Numbered from the stretch's first letter, positions 8,797 to 16,398 are shown. The stretch is 20,870 nt of DNA from DASZHJ01 sp035581425 (GCA_035581425.1 DATJVP010000132.1:1-20870), one strand, 5' to 3'. Notes: generated by a model not told the origin, from the letters alone. A program made the numbers and translations.

Positions 8797-9762
8797 CTAG
8801 TCCAACACCTTATCCGCGCGCGTGAGGACGGTGGTTGGTATCTGAAGTCCGAGCGATCGCGCGGTTTTGAGATTGACGATGAGTTCGAGTTTGGTCGGTT
8901 GCTGCACGGGAAGGTCGGCGGGACTGGTCCCCTTGAAGATTTTATCGACGTATCCGGCGGCGCTGCGGTACTGGCCCGGCAAATCCGACCCGTAGGAAAT
9001 GAGGCCGCCCACCTCCGCAAACTCCCCGAAGCCATAGATCGCCGGAAGCCGCTCCTTCGCCGCCAGCTCGACGATTTGGCTCCGGTAGGTCGTGAAGAGG
9101 ACGTCGTCGAGCTGAATGACGCCCCCTGCGCCGCGCATTTCCCGGAACGCGCCCTCGAAGTCGCCGGCGCTGCGCACGGCGACGACTTGAATCTGCAGCC
9201 CCAGCACCTTCGCGACCGGCTCGGCCTGTCGTATGTCCTCGGTATTTCCCGCATTCATCGCGTGGGAAAAAAGCGCCACGCGGGAAAGACCGGGAATGAT
9301 CTCCTTCATCAGCTCCAATCGCTTGCCCATGAGGTCGGCGTGTATCCCCGCAAAGCCCGTGACGTTGTGGCCGGGATGGGCGAGGCTGTCGACGATGCCT
9401 GTCGCGATCGGATCGATTGAGGCTACGAAAACGATCGGGATCGTGCGCGTCGCATTCTGGGCGGCCGCGACGCTGCCCGATGCAATGATGACGTCGACGT
9501 TCAACCGAACCAGCTTGGCCGCCGCCTCCGGGAGCTCCTCGGCGCTGTTGGCCAAACTGTATTCGATGACGAGGTTCTCGCCCTCGACGTAGCCGAGCTC
9601 GCGAAGTCCCTGCACGAAGCTTTCGATGAAGGTGCGAGGCGGGGGGCCGTTGCGGAGGAACCCTATGCGGCGGATCGTCTTCGCCTGCTGTGCAGAGGCT
9701 CGCGACATCGGGGCTAATATCGCCGCGCCGGCCAGGGCGATGATGAATTTGCGCCGCCTCAT
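8797..9762 (-). CDS. ABC transporter substrate-binding protein (ABC_sub_bind family)
   Basis: A periplasmic binding protein of 321 residues, like the TrpX/YLR-type ABC_sub_bind family (PF04392). An export signal opens the protein (RRRKFI, then a hydrophobic run ending SRASA at about residue 24); the RRxF pattern allows the Tat route. The body follows the family: RRIGFLRNG, then FVQGLRELGYVEGENLVIEY, VIIASGSVAAAQNATRTIPIVF, SLAHPGHNVTGF and the ending TARSLGLQIP. The ligand cannot be told from sequence. The ATG at 9762 has an AGAGG site at good spacing. No permease or ATPase gene is adjacent; it stands alone between rlmH and gpmI with gaps of 91 and 124 bases. Confidence 0.92.
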   Translation of the reverse strand: MRRRKFIIALAGAAILAPMSRASAQQAKTIRRIGFLRNGPPPRTFIESFVQGLRELGYVEGENLVIEYSLANSAEELPEAAAKLVRLNVDVIIASGSVAAAQNATRTIPIVFVASIDPIATGIVDSLAHPGHNVTGFAGIHADLMGKRLELMKEIIPGLSRVALFSHAMNAGNTEDIRQAEPVAKVLGLQIQVVAVRSAGDFEGAFREMRGAGGVIQLDDVLFTTYRSQIVELAAKERLPAIYGFGEFAEVGGLISYGSDLPGQYRSAAGYVDKIFKGTSPADLPVQQPTKLELIVNLKTARSLGLQIPTTVLTRADKVLD

Positions 9763-9853
9763 TCTGGCCTCTGTCGGAAGTTCAAGCCGCGCTCGACCGC
9801 GGGCGAGATGATAGCACACACACAGATGGGACGGCGCGGGGCTCCTTGCGGCT

Positions 9854-10312
9854 TCACTCGCGATGATAGGGGTGGCCCGCGAGGATTTGCTGGGCGCGGT
9901 AGAGTTGTTCCAGCAGCAGCCCACGCACCAGGAGATGCGGCCAGGTCATGGGGCCGAATGCCACTGTGAGGCTGGCCTGCTCGAGGACCTTGGGCGCCAG
10001 GCCATCTGCGCCGCCGATCGCGAAGGCGAGGGTCTTGACGCCGGTCTCGCGCCAGCGCGCGAGCCGCTCGGCGAAGGCGGTGCTCGCGAGGCTCTTGCCG
10101 CGCTCGTCGAGTGCCACCAGCACCGACGCCTCCGGCAGTGCCGCCAGCAGCAGCTCGCCCTCGCGCGCCTTGCGGTCCAGTGCGGGAAGCGCGCGGCGCT
10201 CCTCGACCTCGCGGATTTCGAGGGGCCAGGCGATGCGTTCGGCGTAGTGCGCTTGCAGCTCCGCGTGCGGACCGCTCTTCAAGCGCCCGACCGCGAGGAT
10301 CAGCAGGCGCAC
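9854..10312 (-). CDS. rlmH: 23S rRNA pseudouridine-1915 N3-methyltransferase
   Basis: RlmH methylates N3 of pseudouridine 1915 in helix 69 of 23S rRNA on assembled 70S ribosomes, using S-adenosylmethionine. The product is 152 residues, the usual size. This is a SPOUT-class enzyme: the AdoMet knot is seen as FAIGGADG (97-104) and as the C-terminal LLLEQLYRAQQILAGHPYHRE. The start is a GTG at 10312, four bases after the rsfS stop, and gives the standard MRLLILAVGR opening. It is probably co-transcribed with rsfS, nadD and proA; this ribosome-linked cluster is conserved in many alphaproteobacteria. Confidence 0.96.
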   Translation of the reverse strand: MRLLILAVGRLKSGPHAELQAHYAERIAWPLEIREVEERRALPALDRKAREGELLLAALPEASVLVALDERGKSLASTAFAERLARWRETGVKTLAFAIGGADGLAPKVLEQASLTVAFGPMTWPHLLVRGLLLEQLYRAQQILAGHPYHRE

Positions 10313-10316
10313 GCGC

Positions 10317-10709
10317 TCAGCCGGCGGTGCCGGCGTCGTGCAGCTCCGCGCCCCACATCTTCTCGAGGTTATAGAAGCCGCGCACTTCGGGCCGGAAGAG
10401 ATGGACGATGACGTCGCCGGCGTCGATCAGGACCCAGTCGCCTTGGCGCACGCCTTCGGCCGAGGGGCGATGCTTGCCCTTCTCGCGCACGGCTTCCATG
10501 ACGCGCTCCGCGAGCGCCGCCACCTGGCGCTGGGAGGCGCCGCTGGCGATCACCATGTAGTCGGCGATACTGGTCTTGTCGTGGAGGTCGATGACGACGA
10601 CGTTTTCTGCCTTGCCGTCGTCGAGTGCCTGCTCGATCCGCTCGAGGAGGCTCGGGGCTGTGGCCGCCTTTGGGGTGGCCTTGGACTTCGCGCGCGGGAT
10701 GGTCTTCAC
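10317..10709 (-). CDS. rsfS: Ribosome silencing factor RsfS
   Basis: RsfS binds ribosomal protein L14 and blocks subunit joining when nutrients are scarce. The product is 130 residues from the GTG at 10709. The family core is clear: IEQALDDGKAENVVVIDL, then SIADYMVIASGASQRQVAA, then GDWVLIDAGDVIVHLF and the Tyr-containing RGFYNLEKMWG. The first 20 or so residues are a variable basic tail. The GTG overlaps the nadD stop as GTGA. It also lies inside a nine-base perfect match to anti-Shine-Dalgarno (AGGAGGTGA, 10706-10714), too close for ordinary use. In frame there is a TAA just upstream and no other ATG, GTG or TTG before the core, so the exact start is uncertain. Confidence 0.95.
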   Translation of the reverse strand: MKTIPRAKSKATPKAATAPSLLERIEQALDDGKAENVVVIDLHDKTSIADYMVIASGASQRQVAALAERVMEAVREKGKHRPSAEGVRQGDWVLIDAGDVIVHLFRPEVRGFYNLEKMWGAELHDAGTAG

Positions 10710-11341
10710 CTCCTGGTCGTCGCGGCCGCTTTACCACGTCTCGCCCGGAGCGCGGTCGCAGAGCTCGGGTCGAGGCGGATCGGGAAGAAGGCCCAGGCGG
10801 GCGGCGTCCGATCCGCAAGGCACCGCGTGTTTCCGGGCAATAGACGCGACCGCTTGAAGCGCTGCGCCGGGAGCTCGGAAAGGGCTCTTAGACAATAGGT
10901 AGGGCGGTCGAAAACCGCAACCGGCACCAGCGCAAATATGTCCCGCCAGCGGTCCCAGCGTCGAATTTGAGCGAGATTGTCGGCACCCATTAGCCATACA
11001 AACCTCGTGCGCGGAAACCGTCGCCGGAGCGCTGCGAGCGTATCGGCAGTGTAGCGCGTCCCGAGTTGCGCTTCGATGTCAGTGACATGGATGCGGGGAT
11101 CGTGCACGAGCTTCCGCGCACCCGCGAGCCGGTCGCTGAGGGACGCCATCCCCCGCACGGGCTTCAGGGGGTTTTGCGGCGCCACCATCCACCAGATCTC
11201 GTCGAGGCAGAGGCGCTTCAGCGCTTCGAGGCTCACATGGAGGTGGCCTCGATGGGCGGGATTGAAGGATCCGCCGAGGAGGCCGACGCGACGGAGACGC
11301 CGGTCCCCGAGGGTTGGCGGCAGCGCGAGCAGCGCTCTCAG
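10706..11341 (-). CDS. nadD: Nicotinate-nucleotide adenylyltransferase
   Basis: NadD transfers AMP from ATP to nicotinate mononucleotide in NAD synthesis. Seen from the proposed start: GLLGGSFNPAHRGH (20-33) with the HxGH-type nucleotidyl transfer site, DEIWWMVAPQNPLK, FVWLMGADNLAQIRRWDRW and the closing SSATALRAR. The frame has no ATG, GTG or TTG between the proA stop and the conserved start. I propose CTG at 11341, which overlaps the proA stop as CTGA and has an AGG seven bases upstream; CTG at 11332 or 11323 are alternatives. That gives 211 residues, normal for the family. The stop overlaps rsfS by four bases. The product is secure, the start is not. Confidence 0.93.
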   Translation of the reverse strand: MRALLALPPTLGDRRLRRVGLLGGSFNPAHRGHLHVSLEALKRLCLDEIWWMVAPQNPLKPVRGMASLSDRLAGARKLVHDPRIHVTDIEAQLGTRYTADTLAALRRRFPRTRFVWLMGADNLAQIRRWDRWRDIFALVPVAVFDRPTYCLRALSELPAQRFKRSRLLPGNTRCLADRTPPAWAFFPIRLDPSSATALRARRGKAAATTRR

Positions 11342-12618
11342 GGCCGGACCTGCCCGGTGCCGCGCACCACGTATTTGAAGCTCGTGAGTTGCTCGGCTCC
11401 CACGGGCCCGCGCGCGTGCAGCTTGTTGGTGGAAATGCCGATCTCCGCGCCCATGCCGAACTCGCCGCCATCCGCGAATTGCGTCGAGGCGTTGAGCAGC
11501 ACGATCGCGCTGTCGACCTCGTCGAGGAACTTCTCGGCGGCGACATTGTCCTCGGTCACGATCGCATCGGTGTGGTGCGAGCCGTAGGTGTTGATGTGCC
11601 CGATCGCTTGCTCCACTCCGTCGACGATGCGGACCGCGATGATCGCGTCGAGATACTCCGTCCGCCAATCTTGCTCGGTCGCGAGCTTGGCGCCGGAATG
11701 GAGCGCGCGCACGGACTGATCGCCGCGGATCTCGCAACCCTTCGCCGCGAGCGCCCGCAAGATCGGTGGCAGCGCCTTCTCCGCGATCGCGCGGTCGACG
11801 AGCAAGGTCTCCGCGGCGCCGCAGACGCTGACGCGGCGCATCTTCGCGTTGACGGCGATCGCCAGCGCCTTTTCGAGATCGGCGCCGCGGTCGACGTAGA
11901 CGTGGCAATTTCCTTCGAGATGCGCGATCACGGGAATGCGGCTCTCGGCCTGCACGCGCTCGATCAGGGATCGTCCGCCGCGGGGCACGATGATGTCGAT
12001 GAACTCGCTCATGCCGAGCATGATGCCGACGGCCGCGCGGTCGCGCGTGGGAACCAGCTGCACCGCACCCCGGGGCAAATTCGCCGCCGCCAAGCCCTGG
12101 TGCAGGCAGGCGACGATCGCCGTCGAGGAATGGAAGCTCTCGGAGCCGCCGCGGAGGATTGCGGCATTCCCCGCGCGCAGGCAAAGCCCGCCCGCATCCG
12201 CCGTCACGTTGGGCCGCGACTCATAGATGATGCCGACGACGCCGAGCGGCGTGCGCACGCGCGAAATCTCGAGCCCGTTGGGCTGCGTCCATTTTGCCAT
12301 CACGGCGCCTACGGGATCGGGAAACGCCGCCACCGCCTCGAGCCCCGCCGCGATCCCCTCCACGCGCGTCTCGTCGAGCATGAGTCGATCGACGAGCGCC
12401 GCCGAGAGTTTCGCGCGTCCGGCCTCGTCGAGGTCGCGCGCATTCGCCGCGAGAATCTCCGAGCGCCGCTCGCGGATCGCCTTCGCCGCCGCGGCGAGCG
12501 CCCGTGTTTTCGCGCCCGCCGACGCATGCGCCAACACCAGCGCCGCCTGACGCGCGGCCTCGCCGATCTCCCGCATGATCGCGGGAAGGTCGCTGGATAT
12601 GGGCTTGAGCGCCGTCAT
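11338..12618 (-). CDS. proA: Gamma-glutamyl phosphate reductase
   Basis: ProA reduces gamma-glutamyl phosphate to glutamate semialdehyde with NADPH, the second step of proline synthesis. The product is 426 residues, close to the usual 415-430. It has an aldehyde dehydrogenase fold: TPLGVVGIIYESRPNVT (123-139), the cofactor loop ILRGGSES, HLEGNCHVYVD (233-243) and the catalytic cysteine C266 in VSVCGAAETLLVD. It ends with GISTNKLHARGP and the LTSFKY stretch typical of ProA. The ATG at 12618 is the start. The proB gene normally beside it lies further upstream, separated by an opposite-strand gene, so proA probably has its own promoter in 12619-12720. No strong one is visible there. Confidence 0.97.
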   Translation of the reverse strand: MTALKPISSDLPAIMREIGEAARQAALVLAHASAGAKTRALAAAAKAIRERRSEILAANARDLDEAGRAKLSAALVDRLMLDETRVEGIAAGLEAVAAFPDPVGAVMAKWTQPNGLEISRVRTPLGVVGIIYESRPNVTADAGGLCLRAGNAAILRGGSESFHSSTAIVACLHQGLAAANLPRGAVQLVPTRDRAAVGIMLGMSEFIDIIVPRGGRSLIERVQAESRIPVIAHLEGNCHVYVDRGADLEKALAIAVNAKMRRVSVCGAAETLLVDRAIAEKALPPILRALAAKGCEIRGDQSVRALHSGAKLATEQDWRTEYLDAIIAVRIVDGVEQAIGHINTYGSHHTDAIVTEDNVAAEKFLDEVDSAIVLLNASTQFADGGEFGMGAEIGISTNKLHARGPVGAEQLTSFKYVVRGTGQVRP

Positions 12619-12720
12619 CGTGGGTTTACGGTAACGCAGGCCGGCCGCGATTTCACGAGTTTTGTCCGCGGGTGCAATCCGCTAGAGTTGGCGTGCCGCC
12701 TGTTCATGCGAGCCCCGATC

Positions 12721-13455
12721 ATGCGTCTGCAGCACCTTGCCGTTCTCCTCGCCGCCACTCTCTTTTCCATCGCTTCGACGTCGCCGATCTCCGCACGCAC
12801 CATCGCCTGGCCCGATGGCTGCGACTATACCGCACACGATCCCCGCGTGACGCCGCTCCCCGATCTCTGTGCGGCGGCGATCGACGCGCTCGACTGGGCG
12901 AAGCTTCCGAAGCGCAAGAACGGATGGCCCCGATGCGATCCCGATCTCAGCGGCGGATTTCGCGACCAGAACGGTTGGCCGAGGACGCTGTGGCCGGACG
13001 GGGGGCGGTCGCATGTCCGCCTCGTGCCGTTGGGTGGCGAGCGCTTTCTGATGGAAATCCGCTGCGATACCGCTCTCTACAACGTCGTGAACATTTACGT
13101 GCTCTATGACGAGTCGCGCCGCCCGGTGCGTGCGGAATTCCTGTGGTTTCGAGGCTATCGCATGGAGAACGAAACGGCCGTCGAGGAAGTCACGCCCTAC
13201 GTTTGGGCGCGCAGCTTCAATCCAAAGACGCGCGAGCTCGTGGCGCTCGCGAAATATCGAGGCATGGGGGATTGCGGAGAGTTCTCGCGCTACGTCCTCC
13301 GCGGCGACGAGTTCGTCCTGACGGAATTCCGCGCGAAGGTCCTGTGCGATGGATCCCAGATTTACCGGCTCCGCGGAACACGGAAATACGACGTCCGCCC
13401 CGGCGTTGCGCAACCTAGCCCGAGTTGGCAGCGTTACTTCCCTCCGCAACCGTGA
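12721..13455 (+). CDS. Secreted DUF1176-like protein
   Basis: A 244-residue exported protein of unknown function. A signal peptide of about 25 residues is seen (hydrophobic LAVLLAATLFSIAST, ending ISA). The C-terminal part matches my memory of DUF1176 proteins, with GMGDCGEFSRY (181-191) and a second cysteine about 24 residues on (EFRAKVLC). Six cysteines after the signal (34, 50, 72, 115, 185, 209) allow three disulfides. The ATG at 12721 starts the signal peptide; an in-frame ATG at 12706 is possible. A weak promoter (TTGTCC, 15 bases, TAGAGT at 12662-12688) lies upstream. It is the only plus-strand gene in the housekeeping block, divergent from proA and overlapping the end of proB by 41 bases tail to tail. 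Confidence 0.8.
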   Translation: MRLQHLAVLLAATLFSIASTSPISARTIAWPDGCDYTAHDPRVTPLPDLCAAAIDALDWAKLPKRKNGWPRCDPDLSGGFRDQNGWPRTLWPDGGRSHVRLVPLGGERFLMEIRCDTALYNVVNIYVLYDESRRPVRAEFLWFRGYRMENETAVEEVTPYVWARSFNPKTRELVALAKYRGMGDCGEFSRYVLRGDEFVLTEFRAKVLCDGSQIYRLRGTRKYDVRPGVAQPSPSWQRYFPPQP

Positions 13456-14569
13456 CGGCGTTCATGACGAGGTCGTCGCGGTGTATGACTTCGTCCCTGC
13501 CGCGATATCCCAGGATCGTTTCGATTTCGCCGCTCTTGTGGCCGGCGATCGCACGGGCATCGGTGCTGGAATAACCAGAGAGGCCGCGGCCGAGCTCGCG
13601 GCCGTCGCGGCGGCGGACGAGTACGGCATCGCCACGCTCGAAACCGCCCTCGACCGCGATGATCCCTGCGGGCAGCAGGCTCGTGCCGCGCTCGAGCGCC
13701 TTCGCCGCGCCTTCGTCCACGACGAGCGTACCCAGGGGATTGAGGCTGCCGGCGATCCAGCGCTTGCGCGCGGTGAGCGGGGAGGAGGAGGGGATGAACC
13801 AGGTGGCCCGGCCGCCATCCTCGAGCGCCGCTAGCGGATGCAGCATCTCGCCCTTGGCGATCGCCATGCGGCAGCCCGCGGACATCGCGATGCGAGCGGC
13901 CGCGAGCTTCGTCACCATGCCGCCGGAGCTCATGCCCAGGGGCGCCTCGCCCGCCATCGCTTCGATCTCCGGCGTGAGCTCGCGCACCTCCGGGATGTGA
14001 CGCGCGGCTCTATTCTTGCGGGGATCGTCGCTGTAGAGCCCGTCGATGTCCGAGAAGAGCACTAACGCATCCGCGCTCACCATTTGTGCCACACGCGCGG
14101 CCAAGCGGTCGTTGTCGCCGAAGCGAATCTCCGCCGTCGCGACCGTATCGTTCTCATTGATGACGGGAACGGCCTTGAGCGCCAGGAGCTGGTTCAGCGT
14201 CGCGCGCGCGTTCAGGTGCCGCCGCCGCTCCTCGGTATCCTCAGGGGTCAACAGGATCTGCGCGACCGAGAGGTGATGGCGCGCGAGCGCCTCCTGATAG
14301 GCGTGCGCCAGGCGAATCTGGCCGGTTGCCGCGGCCGCCTGCTTCTCCTCGAGCTTGAGCGCGGGGCCGAGCAAGCCCAGATGCCGCCGGCCGGCGGCAA
14401 TGGCGCCGGAGGAGACGAGCAGCACCTCCTGCCCGCGTTTGGCACAGCGCGCGACGTCGTCGGCGAGCGCCTCGAGCCAGGAGCGGCGGAGATCGCCGCG
14501 AGCATCGTCCACGAGAAGCGCCGAGCCGATTTTGACGACCAGGCGGCGGGCGTCGGCGAGCCGCGTCAT
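13415..14569 (-). CDS. proB: Glutamate 5-kinase
   Basis: ProB phosphorylates glutamate to gamma-glutamyl phosphate, the first and feedback-controlled step of proline synthesis. The product is 384 residues: an amino acid kinase domain (about 8-260) and a C-terminal PUA domain (about 280-370). Seen: VVKIGSALLVD, VSSGAIAAG (52-60), the glutamate-binding INENDTVAT, the FSDIDGLYSDDP loop and GGMVTKLAAA. The ATG at 14569 overlaps the obgE stop as ATGA, so translation is probably coupled to obgE. The last 41 bases overlap the end of the opposite-strand DUF1176-like gene. Confidence 0.97.
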   Translation of the reverse strand: MTRLADARRLVVKIGSALLVDDARGDLRRSWLEALADDVARCAKRGQEVLLVSSGAIAAGRRHLGLLGPALKLEEKQAAAATGQIRLAHAYQEALARHHLSVAQILLTPEDTEERRRHLNARATLNQLLALKAVPVINENDTVATAEIRFGDNDRLAARVAQMVSADALVLFSDIDGLYSDDPRKNRAARHIPEVRELTPEIEAMAGEAPLGMSSGGMVTKLAAARIAMSAGCRMAIAKGEMLHPLAALEDGGRATWFIPSSSPLTARKRWIAGSLNPLGTLVVDEGAAKALERGTSLLPAGIIAVEGGFERGDAVLVRRRDGRELGRGLSGYSSTDARAIAGHKSGEIETILGYRGRDEVIHRDDLVMNAVTVAEGSNAANSG

Positions 14570-15612
14570 GGAATGACCTCGGCGGCGTTCGCATCCTTCT
14601 TTCCCTCGGCCGCCGCGCGCTCTCGTTCCGCGCGAATCGTGTCGTGGAGGGCACGCATCGCTTCCGGCACGCCCGAGCCGGTGGCACCCGAGAGCACGAG
14701 CACGGGATGCTTCGAGGCACGCGCGAGCTTGCGCTTGAGCTTCGCCACCTCCTCCTTCGGGATCGCGTCGGATTTGTTGAGGCCCAGGATCTCCGGCTTC
14801 TCCGCGAGGCCATGGCCGTAGGCGGCGAGCTCCGCGCGGATCGTGCGATAGGCCGCCACCACGTCGGGCTCGGTGCCGTCGATCAGATGGAGGATCACCG
14901 CGCAGCGCTCGGCATGGCCTAGGAAGCGGGTGCCGAGGCCCGCACCCTCGCTCGCGCCCTCGATGAGGCCCGGCAGGTCCGCGAGCACGAACTCCTCCTC
15001 GCCTAGGCGGACGACGCCGAGCTGCGGCTTCAAGGTAGTGAAGGGGTAGTCCGCAATCTTGGGCTTGGCGCGCGAGACGGCCGCGAGCAGCGTCGACTTG
15101 CCGGCATTGGGCAAGCCCACGAGCCCTGCATCGGCGATGAGCTTCAGGCGTAGCCACACCCAACGCTCCTCGCCGGGCCAGCCGGGATCGGCGCGGCGGG
15201 GCGCGCGGTTGGTCGAGCTCTTGTAATGCGCGTTGCCGAAGCCACCGTCCCCGCCCGCGAGAAAAACGTGGCGCTCGCCCGGTGTGGTGAGGTCGAGGAG
15301 CACGGTTTCGCCGTCCTCGTCGAGCACTTGCGTTCCCACGGGAACGCGGAGGATCTGCGGCGTGCCTGCAGCACCGCTGCGATTGCGGCCGGCGCCGCCG
15401 CGGCCGTTCTGCGCGCGGAAATGCTGCTGGTAGCGATAGTCGATGAGCGTGTTCAGGTTATCGGCCGCCTCGAAGACGATGTCGCCGCCGCGTCCGCCGT
15501 CGCCGCCGTCGGGACCGCCGAACTCGATGAACTTCTCGCGCCGGAAGCTCATGGAGCCCGCGCCGCCGTCGCCGCTGCGGAGATAGATCTTGCACTGGTC
15601 GAGGAACTGCAC
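14566..15612 (-). CDS. obgE: Obg family GTPase (CgtA/ObgE)
   Basis: Essential GTPase that acts in 50S subunit assembly and responds to (p)ppGpp. The product is 348 residues. The glycine-rich Obg domain fills residues 1-158 (SFRREKFIEFGGPDGGDGGRGG is its signature region, about 22-43). The GTPase domain follows: G1 GLPNAGKST (166-174), switch FTTLKPQLG, G3 DLPGLIEGA (212-220), G4 NKSD (279-282) and G5 SGATGSG. A short charged tail ends the protein. The GTG at 15612 gives the normal opening MQFLDQCKIYLRSGDGG; no ribosome site is visible. An intrinsic terminator ends only 30 bases upstream, so expression may rely on read-through from rpmA or on a promoter I cannot identify. Confidence 0.97.
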   Translation of the reverse strand: MQFLDQCKIYLRSGDGGAGSMSFRREKFIEFGGPDGGDGGRGGDIVFEAADNLNTLIDYRYQQHFRAQNGRGGAGRNRSGAAGTPQILRVPVGTQVLDEDGETVLLDLTTPGERHVFLAGGDGGFGNAHYKSSTNRAPRRADPGWPGEERWVWLRLKLIADAGLVGLPNAGKSTLLAAVSRAKPKIADYPFTTLKPQLGVVRLGEEEFVLADLPGLIEGASEGAGLGTRFLGHAERCAVILHLIDGTEPDVVAAYRTIRAELAAYGHGLAEKPEILGLNKSDAIPKEEVAKLKRKLARASKHPVLVLSGATGSGVPEAMRALHDTIRAERERAAAEGKKDANAAEVIP

Positions 15613-15641
15613 GGGATGTCCGGGGGCTGAATCGGGGCAAC

Positions 15642-15670
15642 AAAAAAAGGGGGAATGCGGCCATTCCCCC
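15642..15670 (-). terminator. Strong intrinsic terminator after rpmA
   Basis: Read on the minus strand: GGGGGAATG, loop GCCG, CATTCCCCC, then seven T residues (15648 down to 15642). The nine-base stem is perfect and the loop has four bases. It lies 43 bases past the rpmA stop and 30 bases before the obgE start, so it ends the rplU-rpmA transcript. Confidence 0.92.
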
Positions 15671-15712
15671 CTCGCTCGCGAATGGGCGCCGAGGCGCCCG
15701 GCGGGAACGGCC

Positions 15713-15985
15713 TTAGTCGGCGGCCTCCGCCGGTCGCGGCAGCACCGAGACGTAGACGCGCTCGCCGGTTCCGCGATGAAAGCTCACGGCACCTTCCGTC
15801 AGCGCATAGATCGTGTGATCGCGGCCGAGGCGGACGTTGCGGCCGGGGTGATAGGTCGTGCCGCGCTGGCGGACGAGGATGTTGCCGGGGACGACGATCT
15901 CGCCGCCGTACTTCTTGACGCCGAGGCGCCGGCCGGCGGAATCGCGCCCGTTGCGCGAGGAGCCGCCTGCTTTCTTATGTGCCAT
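15713..15985 (-). CDS. rpmA: 50S ribosomal protein L27 (bL27)
   Basis: Large-subunit protein whose N-terminal tail reaches the peptidyl transferase centre. The product is 90 residues, the normal length. The opening MAHKKAGGSSRNGRDS and the following RRLGVKKYGG, then ILVRQRGT and HPGRNVRLGRDHTIYAL, are diagnostic. The ATG at 15985 has an AAGGAG site eight bases ahead. It follows rplU by 11 bases and is followed by a strong terminator, forming a two-gene rplU-rpmA unit. Confidence 0.98.
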   Translation of the reverse strand: MAHKKAGGSSRNGRDSAGRRLGVKKYGGEIVVPGNILVRQRGTTYHPGRNVRLGRDHTIYALTEGAVSFHRGTGERVYVSVLPRPAEAAD

Positions 15986-15996
15986 CGAAGGTCTCC

Positions 15997-16314
15997 TTAC
16001 TTCCCGGCGACGATGTCGGTGATCTTCAGCACGGTCAGCGGCTGGCGATGGCCTTTCTTCCGGCGGTAGTTGTGCCGGCGCCGCTTCTTGAAGACCAGGA
16101 TCTTGTCGCCCTGCTTGTGCTCGACCACGGTCGCCATGACCTCCGCGCCCGCGATCGTGGGGGTGCCGAGGGTGGTGGCGGCGCCGTCTGCGACCATGAG
16201 GACGTCGCCGAGCTTCACGGAGGAGCCTGGCTCGCCTTCGACGGTCTCGACGACGATCACGTCGTCCTTGGCGACCTTGTATTGCTTGCCGCCGGTGCGG
16301 ATCACTGCGTACAT
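15997..16314 (-). CDS. rplU: 50S ribosomal protein L21 (bL21)
   Basis: Large-subunit protein that binds domain V of 23S rRNA and L20. The product is 105 residues, the normal length. It opens with MYAVIRTGGKQYKV and carries the basic KKRRRHNYRRKKGHRQ stretch (76-91) and the LKITDI ending typical of the family. The ATG at 16314 is preceded only by a weak site. A good promoter and a leader of about 78 bases with a stable hairpin lie upstream. Confidence 0.98.
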   Translation of the reverse strand: MYAVIRTGGKQYKVAKDDVIVVETVEGEPGSSVKLGDVLMVADGAATTLGTPTIAGAEVMATVVEHKQGDKILVFKKRRRHNYRRKKGHRQPLTVLKITDIVAGK

Positions 16315-16365
16315 GGCAGAACTGCCTGGATTCTGGTCGGGCTCGATTATAGCGGAAAACTCGAA

Positions 16366-16387
16366 CGGACGGGCTCTCCCCCGTCCG
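16366..16387 (-). promoter_or_regulatory. Perfect hairpin in the rplU leader
   Basis: CGGACGGG, a six-base loop, and CCCGTCCG form a perfect eight-pair stem starting about five bases into the predicted rplU transcript. On the minus strand it is followed by TTCGAGTTTTCC. It could be a 5' stabilising stem, an attenuator or an L21 binding site; L21 leader RNAs are known from Firmicutes, but no homology is claimed. A second perfect -10 (TATAAT, 16346-16351) without a clear -35 lies between it and the gene. Confidence 0.5.
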
Positions 16388-16398
16388 CGGAGGGGCGC

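Noticed and set aside
8673..9254. N-terminal extension of gpmI by 194 codons
   Set aside because: The extension lies over the substrate-binding protein gene in another frame and is unlike any phosphoglycerate mutase. The family start is at 8672.
9814..9823. CA dinucleotide run as a phase-variation repeat
   Set aside because: Only five units, in an intergenic gap, with no start or promoter element at a telling distance.
11314..12705. Long plus-strand open frame antisense to nadD and proA, running into the DUF1176-like gene
   Set aside because: Antisense frames stay open by chance in GC-rich coding DNA. The translation has no family pattern, and the signal peptide of the real gene starts at 12721.
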